64,000 bases of DNA from JANXQG01 sp963719885 (GTDB lineage Bacteria; Planctomycetota; Planctomycetia; Pirellulales; Thermoguttaceae). The position numbers and the translations under genes were made by a program. The notes under the pieces were generated by a model that saw nothing but the letters and a program-made list of their open reading frames with translations, ran no database searches and had not been told where the DNA came from. Position 1 is the stretch's first letter. Each line of letters begins with the position of its first letter. Shown here piece after piece: positions 25,254-34,799 of the stretch. The stretch covers positions 248,001 to 312,000 of the forward strand of contig CAVRDP010000014.1 in assembly GCA_963719885.1 (NCBI GenBank). Direction: 5' to 3'.

Positions 25254-28200
25254 CGGTTTATCCTCAAGCTAATAGGTTTTATTCCGTAACCGCTCTCACT
25301 CACATTCCACCATGGCGCTGCAAAGCTTGCATCGAAGGGAAAAAGTGCGCGAGGCAGAAGGAGGACTGCCAGTTTGCCGTCCTCCGAACACGCTATGGTC
25401 CTTACGCTAATCCCGGTAGTGAAGTTTCTCATGGTGCCTGACCTGGCCGTTGTCGCTTGCCGCTGTGAAGTCGCAGCAGGTAGATTCGTGTTGTCACTGT
25501 TGCGTGTGCTCCACACCTCGACGCTCCCGCTTTGCTTGTTGTCCACGCCACCGATCGCCAGCACTTGGCCTTGGGAAGCAATCGCAAAATCATCCCATTG
25601 CACGCCCTCTTGGGAGTCGTCCGGTTGGATCTCGCACTTCATTGTCCCCGTCCCTATTTCCAAAAACCGGATCGACCGTCCGCCGCATAGCGCGACGACG
25701 CTCTTGCCGTCGGATGAGAATGCCAGCGGCTGTGCCCACCCGGGAACCGTGACCAGCCACTGCTCGATGCCTGACGAAACGTTTACCAGGCTCACGCCCC
25801 CCGTGCTTGAGTCCTTCGCCTTGTCGTCACCGAAACGCTGCGTGCCCATCGCCAACATTGTGCCGTCCGGCGAGAACGCGATCGCACGCGCGCCGGCGTT
25901 CGCATTTGTCCGGATCAAACGGTGAATCTGCTCACCGCTACGGGCATTCCAAAGAATCACGCCGTTCCCCCAAGGGTCGCCGTCGTCCATCCAGCGCCCA
26001 GCGCTCGCCAACCAGTTCCCGTTTGGGGAAAAAGCGACCGCGTACGTCTCTTCGTTATGCCCAAGGAGATCGTGATTAAGCGCTCCGGTCGTGACGTCCC
26101 ACAACTTCAGCCGGCCGGGGCCGGTACTCCGAGAGCCCAGCCGTTCTACTTCGTCAAAGCCCTCGGAGAAGTCCGCAAACGAGCCGCCGCACAGCGCCAG
26201 TTGTTTGCCGTCAGGCGAGAACGCAATCGACACGACGCTCCCCATCGCACGCCTGAGCGACCTCCACTTCTCGGGGGTTTGCTTATCCGCCAGTTTCGCC
26301 TTCGCGTCGTCCAGTGACCGCACCAACTCGCCGGTCCGGCGCTAAACAGTTTCACTTGGCCAATGCTGGTGCCGACAGCCACCATACTGCCATCGGGCGA
26401 AAACGCGAGAGCCGTTGCTTCCAAGTGGGAGACTCGATCGGTCCCAGTGAGCACGGCGTCTTCATCGGCTGTGGTGAGCTTCAGCGAGGCGACGGTCTTC
26501 CCCGTCTCGACGTTCAGGATTTTCACCGTCGGCTGCCAGTTGTCGGCCGCCTTACTGCGCCCTCCGCCCATCATGATCATCGTCGGGTTGCCATTTGCAA
26601 TGGCGAGCAGCTTTCCATCCGCTGAGCACGCCGTCTTCATGCTGTGGCCGGTCGTGAGGGCCGCAAAACGGTGCATGCGTTTTGGCGTGGATTTCACTTC
26701 CCCCGTCTTTTCCACTTTACCTTCAGCGCCTTGCACGTTTTCGACACGGATGTCTTTGAGAACTTGGGCGACGCGGAAGCCGAGGCCGCCGTAATGGAGC
26801 CCAGGCTCGCGGTTGCCGCGGGACGCCGACCCGCAGCGCCACGCTGGAACGCGGCAGCCGCCCCCGCGACACGCGCGGTAGGTTCCCGCAAGGGGACCGG
26901 TCGGATCGTCTACAGGCGACTTCGCATAGTAATCCTTGCCATACCAATCTTGGCACCACTCCCATACGTTCCCGTGCATGTCGAATAGTCCCCAGGCGCT
27001 CGGCTTCTTCTCGCCCACGGGATGCGTCCTACCGCCCGAATTGCCGTCGAACCATCCAAAGTCGCAAAGCCGGCTGTTCTCGGACTCCTTGGAGACCGCA
27101 TCGCCGTCCGGACTGAAGCTGAATCGACCGGTACTCCCCGCACGGCAAGCATACTCCCACTGTGCCTCGGAAGGCAGTTGATACGCTCGCCCCGCCGACT
27201 GTTCTTCCGGCAAGTTCGATAGTTTTCGGCAAAACTCCAGCGCGCCATTCCACGACACATTCTCCACCGGGCATCGTCTGATGTCCTCGCCAGCTACCTT
27301 GCCTTTCCCATTTCCGGCCGCCGAGAACTCGCTGGGGTTGGTGCCCATGACGCGCTGGTACTCCTCCTGCGTCACCAGGTACACGCCGAAGTAAAACGGC
27401 CGGGTTATCCGCACCAGGTGCTGTGGCCCCTCGCCCGGCAGGCGATCTTTGTACCAATCTTCAAGACCCGGCGTCTTCAACTCCTCCTTGATCAGTTCTC
27501 GGGGCGAGCCCATCGTGAACTCTCCTGGCGGAATGAGCACCAGCTTCATGCCGATGGAGTTGGTGATCTCGAACGGCAGGCCCGAATGCTCGCGCCACCT
27601 CCACGCTTCCTTCTGCTCTTTCGCTGTCTTGGCGCCAGCGGTCGCATTCGGGTGCGACTGCTCCGGCTGGTTGGCCATTTCGGCGGCCGCCGTGTTGCTC
27701 CCTTGTGCCAGGCCGGGCCGCGTCCATTTCAAGTCGGCCAAGCGGGGCGTCGCAGGATTGGTCCGCGACTTGGAATCAGTGGTCAGCGCACCGCGAATTT
27801 CCCCGTCGACCACGCGCACGGACAGTTCGCCAAAACGATCTTCCCCCTCGTGCCACGTGCCATTGAACCGCCGTTCGATGCGCGACCACTTCAATTGAAT
27901 CTTGCCCGGCTGCTCGCCGACCGTATCGCTGTAGGTGCCGGTGTATTTGCCATCGCTCGTTTTTTTCAGGACAATGTGCCCCCAATCCTCGCCCGACCAC
28001 TCGCCGGCAATCTCGGGTGGCTGGGTGGATAGCAGAAACATTCCCAATAGGCCGATTCCCAAAGCGGCTGTCATGACAAGGACTCCTCCGAAACCAAGAA
28101 CGCGTGGTCGCCATGCACGACGAAAAGCGGGCTTGGACAATGCCGCCGGCAAGCGTACGCTGGTCGGCTGTTGGAGGTGCGCCAGGCAGCCTTCGAGCAA

Positions 28201-29256
28201 TTCACTGACTTCCTTGGCCGAGTTGAAACGCCGTGACGGGTCCTTCTCCAGCAGACGCTCGACAATGTCGATGATCCAGGGCGGCAGTTCCGGATTGAGC
28301 GAGGCCATGGCTTGCGGCGGGTCATCGACCAGGCGCCGCATGGTGGCCATCACCGAGTCGGCGCGAAACGGCGAAACGCCCGTCGCCATCTCATATAACA
28401 CGCAGCCCAAACTGAAGAGATCTGACCGGCCGTCCAGCGGTTCCCCCCGCGCCTGCTCGGGCGACATGTACTGCGGCGTGCCCGCGATGACACCCCAGCG
28501 CGTAAGGGTGACGTCGTCGGCCGCACGGGCCAAGCCAAAGTCGGTGAGCACGGCCCGTTCGACCCCTTTTTCCAGCAGGATGTTGGCGGGCTTCACGTCG
28601 CGATGCACCAGGCCCTGCTCGTGTGCCGCCGCAAGGCCAGCCGCCGCCTGCATGCCGATGCGGAGGGTCTCCTTGAGTTCCAAGCGGCCCTGGGCCGTGA
28701 GCCGTTGGGCCAACGACTCGCCGGCTACCAGCGGCATGACCAGGAACGGCAGCCGCGCGCTTGGCTGCACCTGGTGGATTGCCAGCACGTTTGGGTGTAC
28801 GACCGCGGCGGCCGCCTGGGCCTCGCGGGCGAAGCGCTTCCTTGCCAGGGAGCTTTGCGCCAACTGCGGCGACAACACCTTGATCGCAACACACCGCTTC
28901 AACTCGCGATCGAAGCCCTTGAGCACGACCCCCATGCCACCGCGGCCGATGATCTCCAGCACATCGTAGCCGCCCAATCGCCCGAGTACGTTCGGCGCGT
29001 CGGTGGGTTCCAGATGTTCCACCGTGAAATCGACCGCCGACCATTCCTCGCAAGCCGACACTGCCGCGTCGAGTTCGTCGCGAGCGAGGAGCGCGGCGGC
29101 CTCCTGGCACCATGCCGGCCCACCAGCCATGTGTTCCAGCGCGGCACAGCATTCTGCACACTCTTCCAGGTGCCGGTGCAACAAGTCTTCATCATCCGCC
29201 GGCAAGTTCCCGGCCAACGCCGATTCCAGAAATGCGATCGAGCATTGAGTGTTCAT
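25235..29256 (-). CDS. Anti-sigma zinc finger / Ser-Thr kinase / FGE / WD40 multidomain protein (frameshifted)
   Basis: About 1340 residues if one shift near 26340 (FSA then RTGELVRSLDDAK) is corrected. Order: a zinc-finger-like region (HRHLEECAECCAALEHM, residues about 20-60); a Hanks kinase domain (GRGGMGVVLKGFD, VAIKVL, HRDVKPANILL, DFGLARA, GTPQYMSPEQARG; about 95-360); a membrane helix (VLVMTAALGIGLLGMFLLST); a beta-rich domain; an FGE-sulfatase-like domain (NSIGMKLVLIPPGEFTMGSP, MHGNVWEWCQDWYG, GGLGFRVAQ); and WD40 repeats (AIAFSPDGTMLAMGT). The start ATGA overlaps the stop of the ECF sigma gene, so the kinase probably controls that sigma factor. Extracytoplasmic FGE and WD40 parts could be sensors. 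All kinase motifs are intact. Confidence 0.88.
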
Positions 29257-29852
29257 GTCGTCTTCTCCATTTCCTTCACGGCGGCTTGCAGACGAGCCAG
29301 GACGCGACACTTGGCGACCCGAACGGCGCCGACCGTCATCCCGAGCTTCTGGGCGGCAGCGGCGGGCGAATTGCCGACAAGAGCGGTCTCCCAAAACGCT
29401 TGCCAGGTCGCCGGCTGAACTTCCGCCCGTACTTGTTCGGCCGCCCGCTGAAACACCGCACGCCGCAACTCTTGATCGAACTCGACGGTTTCCGGGCCAG
29501 AGACATCTGGCAACCTATCGAGCATCGACTGCAGGTCCGATCCGCCGGTGGCAGTCACCTGCCGCTGGCGGCGATTCAACCAATTCACGACCAGATTGCG
29601 GGCCACGCACCGCAACCAGCCCCGAAATGACCCGCGCTCCTTCGCTGGATCCCAGCGGTCGATGCTCCGGCTGACCGACATGAATAGGTCCTGCATGACC
29701 TCCCGGGCATCGGCATCCTGCAAGCCATGTCGGCGGAATATGCGGTAAGTCACGGGCTCATACAGAGTTACGAACTCCAACCAAGCCTGGTGATCTTTCG
29801 GATCACGCAGGCGAAGCAACAAGCTAGCGCGGGTGGAAGGGCTTACCGTCAT
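29253..29852 (-). CDS. ECF-type RNA polymerase sigma factor
   Basis: A 199-residue planctomycete-type ECF sigma. Region 2 has LRDPKDHQAWLEFVTLYEPV, DAREVMQDLFMSVSRSIDRW and GSFRGWLRCVARNLVVNWL; region 4 has AAAAQKLGMTVGAVRVAKCR VLARLQ. Lengths and spacing are normal. Its TGA overlaps the ATG of the giant kinase gene, whose N-terminal HxxxCxxC segment looks like an anti-sigma zinc finger, so partner and regulator are encoded together. Its regulon is unknown, but the PEP-CTERM/FGE gene downstream is a natural candidate. The ATG at 29852 is the only good start. Confidence 0.9.
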   Translation of the reverse strand: MTVSPSTRASLLLRLRDPKDHQAWLEFVTLYEPVTYRIFRRHGLQDADAREVMQDLFMSVSRSIDRWDPAKERGSFRGWLRCVARNLVVNWLNRRQRQVTATGGSDLQSMLDRLPDVSGPETVEFDQELRRAVFQRAAEQVRAEVQPATWQAFWETALVGNSPAAAAQKLGMTVGAVRVAKCRVLARLQAAVKEMEKTT

Positions 29853-30246
29853 TGTTGTATCCTATCTGAATACACAACCGAAATCGCTCGGCGTTACACG
29901 GAACTGTACGAAATCCGAAGGAACGGCACCGACTTCTGGTCGACATCCTAGTGTTGTGATCGCCAGATACGCGCACGTGCGGGAGCGTATTATCAGGCTG
30001 CCGACCAGAGCCTTGCACGCGGAGGTGGGGGCACCGACGCAGGTTGGCAAGAGATGCACACCACCGCACGGCGCACCCATCAGCTATGAACTGACCCCAC
30101 AAACAGGTGGAAGTCGCAGACGATCGTTACTGTTTCGGAAAACCACTTATTTTATGGAGCAAGGTGCCGTCGATCCCAATCGTTGCGCACGTCGGTCACA
30201 TCGTACCGATGCATCGAAACGGCGCAGCCAAGCCCAGAAATGAGAA
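29853..30246. other. Upstream region of the ECF sigma operon
   Basis: About 390 bases with no credible gene. The promoter of the sigma/kinase operon should lie near its left edge. Confidence 0.4.
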
Positions 30247-30451
30247 GGAGTAAACCGCGGATTTCGCGGAGAACGCGGATCTTTCGGATGAATTCAAATC
30301 TCGGTGCTGGCACCGTTTTATCCGCGGTATCTGCGAAATCGGCGGTTCATCGCTTCGGACGGCTGAGCAGTTTCGACTTTTCCAAATATTTTTTCGACGG
30401 CAAGAAATGCGCGACTTTCGCGGGAAAAGTGGGCCTGGCCGAGCTACGGGC
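30247..30451. repeat. 205-bp direct repeat, copy 1
   Basis: This stretch and 31129-31333 have equal length and roughly 80-85% identity by eye, in the same orientation. Both contain a dyad of AACCGCGGATTTCGC type near the left edge and a conserved block CAGTTTCGACTTTTCCAA before CCGAGCTACGGGC. The two copies bracket the toxin-antitoxin pair. Confidence 0.85.
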
Positions 30452-30470
30452 CTACGGATTTCCGGTTATA

Positions 30471-30737
30471 TCACACCGGGAATTGGCGATCGAAATCGGC
30501 GTGCGTCCCGATCCAATACCAGACCATCGTCTCTCCCTCTTTCCGCGCAACCGCTCGATAGGTTCGGCTCACGCGAACTGCCCAGGAGCCGGGGTCGCTG
30601 CGCAGACGCTCAAGCGAAAGGCCAGGATGGGCCGGTTCCGCACTGAAAAGCCGGAACGCCTCGCGTGCCTGCGCCCGTACCTCGACCGGGAGCGCATGGT
30701 ACAAGTTCCAGAACCGCTTCGTCGCTACGGAGTTCAC
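30471..30737 (-). CDS. RelE/ParE-like toxin of a type II toxin-antitoxin pair
   Basis: An 88-residue protein with the RelE/ParE fold pattern: FWNLYHALPVEVRAQAREAF at the N-terminus, then SLERLRSDPGSWAVRVSRTY RAVARKEGETMVWYWIGTHADFD. The Arg-rich middle strand and the C-terminal IGTHADFDR are usual for this superfamily. The GTG start overlaps the TGA of the antitoxin (GTGA), with the antitoxin first, as is typical. Whether it cleaves ribosome-bound mRNA (RelE) or targets gyrase (ParE) cannot be told. The pair sits between two 205-bp direct repeats. Confidence 0.85.
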   Translation of the reverse strand: MNSVATKRFWNLYHALPVEVRAQAREAFRLFSAEPAHPGLSLERLRSDPGSWAVRVSRTYRAVARKEGETMVWYWIGTHADFDRQFPV

Positions 30738-30961
30738 GTCAAGTTATCCGGATCGAGAGTCCCGGTTTGGCCGCTGAGGAATTCTTCCAGGGCCTCGTTG
30801 CTCGCTTTCGAGAGCGCCCGACGTGGCCGAGGATCGTGAATCAGGGCCTGCCAGGGGTCGGGATCGAGTACCACGACAATCGCCTCTACCGGCCCCTCGA
30901 TGTCCACCGGCTGCTCCAGCATTACCTTACCGTCCTTAATCGTCGCTTTGACTGCCTGCAT
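30734..30961 (-). CDS. Antitoxin partner of the RelE/ParE-like toxin
   Basis: A 75-residue protein starting MQAVKATIKDGKVMLEQPVD; GGAGG lies 4 bases before the ATG at 30961, which is preferred over the upstream in-frame start at 30979. The N-terminal beta segment followed by an acidic C-terminal helix (SNEALEEFLSGQTGTLDPDN) fits an antitoxin that binds and neutralises the toxin. It overlaps the toxin gene by 4 bases. The DNA-binding type is not clear; the pair probably represses its own promoter, a family rule and not seen here. Confidence 0.8.
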   Translation of the reverse strand: MQAVKATIKDGKVMLEQPVDIEGPVEAIVVVLDPDPWQALIHDPRPRRALSKASNEALEEFLSGQTGTLDPDNLT

Positions 30962-31128
30962 CGCCTCCTCCCATAACACAAGTGCGATCTTTTCCAGGAA
31001 TTATAGCAACCACTACCACGTTCCACCAGCGAATCGCTGACTTTGCCACACCTTTCAGAAACCGTAGATCAGAAACCGAAGTGTCTGGCGTTGAACTGGA
31101 GGAGAATATCGGTTACGCCGCTAGGAGC

Positions 31129-31333
31129 GGAGTAAACCGCAGATTTCGCGGAGAACGCGGATCTTTCGGGTGAAGTCAAATCGTGTTGCTGGCATCGTCC
31201 TATCCGCGCCATCTGCGCAATCCGCGGTTCAATCCCCCAGACGGCTAAACAGTTTCGACTTTTCCAAGTATTTTTTCGCTGGCAAGAAATGCGCGAATTA
31301 CTCGGGAAAAGTCTCCCTGGCCGAGCTACGGGC
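31129..31333. repeat. 205-bp direct repeat, copy 2
   Basis: This is the partner of 30247-30451, same length and orientation, with scattered substitutions. It lies upstream of the antitoxin start and about 220 bases before pspA. Confidence 0.85.
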
Positions 31334-31481
31334 GAGCGCAGTTTCGAAACATTAGGAAAGCACTTGCGAATATTTTGCCGCACCATGAGAAACAACGGGA
31401 ATTGTCGCCGGTATTCTTCGCCTGACTTGCCCCTTTTCATGGTCGAATCGAAATAAATTTGTTAAATAAAGATTGGCATGC

Positions 31482-31520
31482 TTGACGGTGGGGTGGTTTC
31501 CCGGTATCAAGTTGGAAACC
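31482..31520 (+). promoter_or_regulatory. Possible pspA promoter with overlapping dyad
   Basis: TTGACG (31482-31487) and TATCAA (31505-31510) are separated by 17 bases, a sigma-70-like arrangement. A dyad GGTTTCC (31495-31501) and GGAAACC (31514-31520) with a 12-base spacer straddles the -10 element, as an operator would. It is about 35-75 bases upstream of pspA. Not verified experimentally. Confidence 0.35.
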
Positions 31521-31554
31521 GTATGTCAATTCACAATCAACGAAAGGTGCAGCG

Positions 31555-32304
31555 ATGATCTTCGGAAAGCTATGGCACACTCTCATGGCCCAGATCAACA
31601 AGATTGCGAACGTCTTTTGGACGGCCGATCCGATCGCTCAAATGCAGTACGAGTACGATCAGGCAGTCGCCCAATTGAAGGATGGCCGCGAGGGGCTGGA
31701 ACGCTACCGGGCGCTGGTTGAGCGGGTAACGCAGCAGGTGGCGATGGACAAGCAGCACGTGACCAAGCTCGAAGCCCAGGTCAAGGCCTACCTCACCGCC
31801 GGCGACCGCGATACGGCCGCCCGCTTCGCCTTGGAACTGCAAAAGGCCAAGACGCAGTTGGCCGAGAACGAAGCGCAGTTGAAACTGCACGAAGAGGCCT
31901 ACGGCAACAACGTCACCAAGATCAAGCATGCCAGCGGCAAGCTGGGCGACGTCCGCAACAAAATCCAGAAGTACGACGCCGACCTGAAAATGAGCCGCGC
32001 CGAGGCCGAAATGGCCAAGCTGGCCGGCGAGTTCAACTTCGACGTCTCGACCGACTTCGGCCAGATCGAGCAGGTGATTAACGATAAGATCTCCCTGAAC
32101 CGCGCCAAGGTCCGCGTCGCGGCCGACATGTCGGGCGATGGGATTGCCGATATCCAGCACGAGCAGGCGATGGAAAAGGCCATGGGCGATCAGGCCCTCA
32201 AGGAATTCGAGGTCCAAATGGGGCTCGTCACGCCCGAGACGGCCCCGGTCAAGGAAGCGACGAAGGAACTCGGCCCGGCGGAAAAAGCCGTGGAGAAGGC
32301 GTGA
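31555..32304 (+). CDS. pspA: PspA/IM30 (ESCRT-III-like) family protein
   Basis: A 249-residue, mostly helical protein. It begins MIFGKLWHTLMAQINKIANV, continues with the PspA hairpin helices (PIAQMQYEYDQAVAQLKDGR, VAMDKQHVTKLEAQVKAYLT, RFALELQKAKTQLAENEAQL) and has the family pattern IKHASGKLGDVRNKIQKYDA. PspA and Vipp1 assemble into rods or rings on the inner membrane and repair or remodel it; they share the ESCRT-III fold. The C-terminus is negatively charged and proline-rich. Its stop overlaps the GTG start of the AAA+ gene (GTGA), so the two are co-translated. Length is close to the family norm (220-230) plus a tail. Confidence 0.87.
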   Translation: MIFGKLWHTLMAQINKIANVFWTADPIAQMQYEYDQAVAQLKDGREGLERYRALVERVTQQVAMDKQHVTKLEAQVKAYLTAGDRDTAARFALELQKAKTQLAENEAQLKLHEEAYGNNVTKIKHASGKLGDVRNKIQKYDADLKMSRAEAEMAKLAGEFNFDVSTDFGQIEQVINDKISLNRAKVRVAADMSGDGIADIQHEQAMEKAMGDQALKEFEVQMGLVTPETAPVKEATKELGPAEKAVEKA

Positions 32305-34063
32305 TTCAACCAACTTCCAGAACATTGCTCGACGCGCTTCCCGCCTGGTGTCCGCCCTGGGCGAAGGAATTGGCCGAGTTGTATTTCTCAGGAACGACCT
32401 GCCTCTTCGTTCTGCACGGCAACGTCCACGACTTGATCCGCTGCTCCGACGGACCGGAGGAAGCGTACTGCAATCTGGCCGAGTTCCTCACGACCCAGAT
32501 CTTCGGCCGCTGGGACCTGGTCCTGGGCTACGACCTGAGCCAGGGTCTGCGCCCCCAGGCAGGCCGCGACGCCGAGCGACTGCGGAGCATGCAGCAACAG
32601 CTTACCGCCCGTTGGGGAGAACCGGGCAATTGGCCCCGCGACGCCGACGCCGTGCTCCTACTGCTCGACGGACTGATCGAGCGGAACCTGGTCGACCCGG
32701 CGGCGCGAAAGAGCGTGGCCATGCTCTTCGCCTACGCGGAATATCTCGTGCCGGCCGGCGATCTGGATACGCTGGCCCGAGGACAGGCGGCGCGCTGGTC
32801 CGCTTCTTGCGCTGGGCCCAGAATCCGCTGATCAAGCAGGTCAACATGGCGTTTTGCCTGATCGTCGATCGCCTGGCCGAACTCAACGATCGCCTGGTCG
32901 AGAGCCCGCACGTCGCGACGATCGAGGTCCCGCTGCCCGATCGCGACGTGCGCTGCCGTTTCACGCGGGCCGCCGCCAAGGAGTACGACCTGGCCAGCCG
33001 GTCCGACTTTACCGCCGAGCAGCTTGCCGATATGTCGAACGGTCTGAGCCTTGTCAATCTGAATGTGGTGCTGTCGCAGGCCGCCTCGTCGCAGCGACGC
33101 ATCGACGGCAGCGCGTTCCGCGAGTTGAAGAAGACCGTTATTGAGCGGCAGTGCCGCGGGTTGGTCGAATTCGTCGAGCCCGACCACAGTCTCGATCTTG
33201 TCGCCGGGCAGACCGGCGCGAAGAAACGCCTGCAGGAAGATGCCGAGTGGATCACCCGCGGCCGGCTCGACCTGGCACCGATGGGCTATTTGATCTGCGG
33301 GCCGGTCGGCACCGGCAAGACCTTCATGGCCGAGTGCTATGCGGGCTCGATCGGCATCCCCTGTGTGACGCTCAAGAATTTCCGTTCGAAGTACGTCGGC
33401 GAAACGGAAGGCAACCTGCAGCAGGTGCTGGCCGTGCTGCGTTCGCTGGGGCCGGTCGTGGTCATCGTGGACGAGGCCGACGCCGCTTTGGGCAATCGGC
33501 AGTCGGACGGCGATTCCGGCACGTCGTCGCGGGTCTTCTCGATGATCGCGGCGCAGATGGGCAACACCCGCTATCGCGGCCGCATCGTCTGGATGCTTTT
33601 GACCTCGCGGCCCGATTTGCTGCCGATCGACCTCAAGCGGCAGGGCCGCGCCGAAGTGCATATCCCGTTGTTCTATCCTTACGAGGACGCGGAGATCCGC
33701 CAGATGTTCGAGGTCATGGCCCGCAAGAACAAGCTGAAACTTGCCGGCGACATCCTGCCCCGGATAACTGCCGACCGCAAGCTGAGCGGGGCCGACGTTG
33801 AGAGCATCGTCTTGGCGGCGAAACGGACGGCACTGACGGCCGGTCGCGACGAGTTGACGGGCGAGGACTTGGATCTGGCCCTGAAGGAGTTCATTCCCTC
33901 GGCCCAAGGATTGGAGAAGGAACTGCAAGAGACGGCGGCCGTGCTGGAATGCACGCAAATGGGCCTATTGCCGCCATACTGGCGCGAGAAGATTTCCGTG
34001 CCCGACGGACGAAGCCGCCTACAGGAGCGGATGGTGGCGATCCGGCAGATTTTGGAATCGTGA
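32301..34063 (+). CDS. Classical-type AAA+ ATPase (Vps4/FtsH-like core; one frameshift)
   Basis: About 587 residues if a shift near 32770-32795 (after FAYAEYLVPAGDLDTLAR, resuming GGALVRFLRWAQNPLI) is corrected. The N-terminal 290 residues are unfamiliar. The AAA core has Walker A GPVGTGKTFMAEC, an aromatic pore loop SKYVGETEGNL, Walker B VVVIVDEADAALG, sensor 1 WMLLTSRPDL and the arginine-finger region PIDLKRQGRAE, then a C-terminal lid LSGADVESIVLAAKRTAL. YVGETE and the RxGR-type finger place it with the classical AAA group. It is translationally coupled to pspA, suggesting it disassembles PspA polymers as Vps4 does for ESCRT-III; that is inference. The intact motifs argue against a dead gene. 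Confidence 0.85.
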
Positions 34064-34113
34064 TTGACGAGAACTGTATACTTCAGACGAAAAATCAACC
34101 CCAGGAGATACCC

Positions 34114-34422
34114 ATGGCAGCCCAGCAAGCAAGTCAAACTTCAGCCTGGTTCGACGGAACCCGGCACACGTCGCTGATTGCCGAGAAGGCACAACGGACC
34201 GAATCGTTCCTGGCGGCCATGGCCGACGGCCAGGTCGATCCCTCGGAAGTTGCCAAGCAGGAGAACCGCCTCGTGGCGCTGATGGCGGAAATCGAGCCGC
34301 AGTTGGCCCCGGAACTGCACGCCAAGGTGACCGAGCTGCTCTGCGAACTGACGGTCTACGACTTCATGCAAGCGATGATTTCACTGGAGCGTTCGCGGCC
34401 GAAAACAACGTTCCGCGGATAG
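34114..34422 (+). CDS. Small hypothetical protein of the PspA/AAA+ cluster
   Basis: A 102-residue helical protein (SLIAEKAQRTESFLAAMADG, NRLVALMAEIEPQLAPELHA, CELTVYDFMQAMISLERSRP). The ATG at 34114 is selected over an upstream in-frame start at 33949 because AGGAG lies 7 bases before it and the AAA+ gene ends at 34063. No family is recognised. It lies 51 bases after the AAA+ gene in the same direction and is probably part of the same operon; an adaptor or regulatory role is only a guess. Confidence 0.75.
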   Translation: MAAQQASQTSAWFDGTRHTSLIAEKAQRTESFLAAMADGQVDPSEVAKQENRLVALMAEIEPQLAPELHAKVTELLCELTVYDFMQAMISLERSRPKTTFRG

Positions 34423-34553
34423 CACGCCGGCGTGGCATGTTGGCTCGTCGTTACAAACTTCTTAAGAACCCGTCCGGCCGGGGCACCCGCTTGCGGGTCG
34501 GGATTGTGAACAAGGTTGAATGGCTAAAGCAGAGAAACAGAACCGACACGACC

Positions 34554-34718
34554 CCATCCACCTTGTGTGGATGGTGAAGAAGGTTGCTTGGCTATGTCGC
34601 GGACGTGGCCTAGCTGGACAACCTGATTCACCATCCAGACGAGCTGGATGGGGTCTTGGTTTGTTCACTTTCGTTGCTAGCTGGCCAACCTCCTTCACCA
34701 TCCAGGCGAGCTGGATGG
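34554..34718. repeat. Three hairpin units with CCATCCA/TGGATGG stems
   Basis: Hairpin 1: CCATCCA 34554-34560 and TGGATGG 34568-34574. Hairpins 2 and 3: CCATCCAG/CTGGATGG with 5-base loops at 34631-34651 and 34698-34718. Units 2 and 3 belong to a longer repeat of about 48 bp spaced 67 bases apart. They sit in the 377-base gap between the small hypothetical gene and the SBP-OmpA gene and may act in RNA processing or termination. Confidence 0.75.
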
Positions 34719-34799
34719 GGTCGTTCCGAAACGTGTGCGGAGCAATGAATCACTAACCAGATACGAAACTAACCGATCCAACTGAAAAGGAGATTTTCG

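Noticed and set aside
30247..31333. Integron attC sites around the toxin-antitoxin pair
   Set aside because: The 205-bp repeats have a dyad, but no convincing R/L boxes or integron integrase are visible.
31440..31500. Sigma-54 promoter ahead of pspA
   Set aside because: TGGCATGCTTG has the GG element, but the following TTG is too close for the -24/-12 spacing.
34501..34780. Small ORF of 78 codons (34520-34756)
   Set aside because: It runs through the hairpin repeats and has no start signal; the repeated residues come from the repeats.
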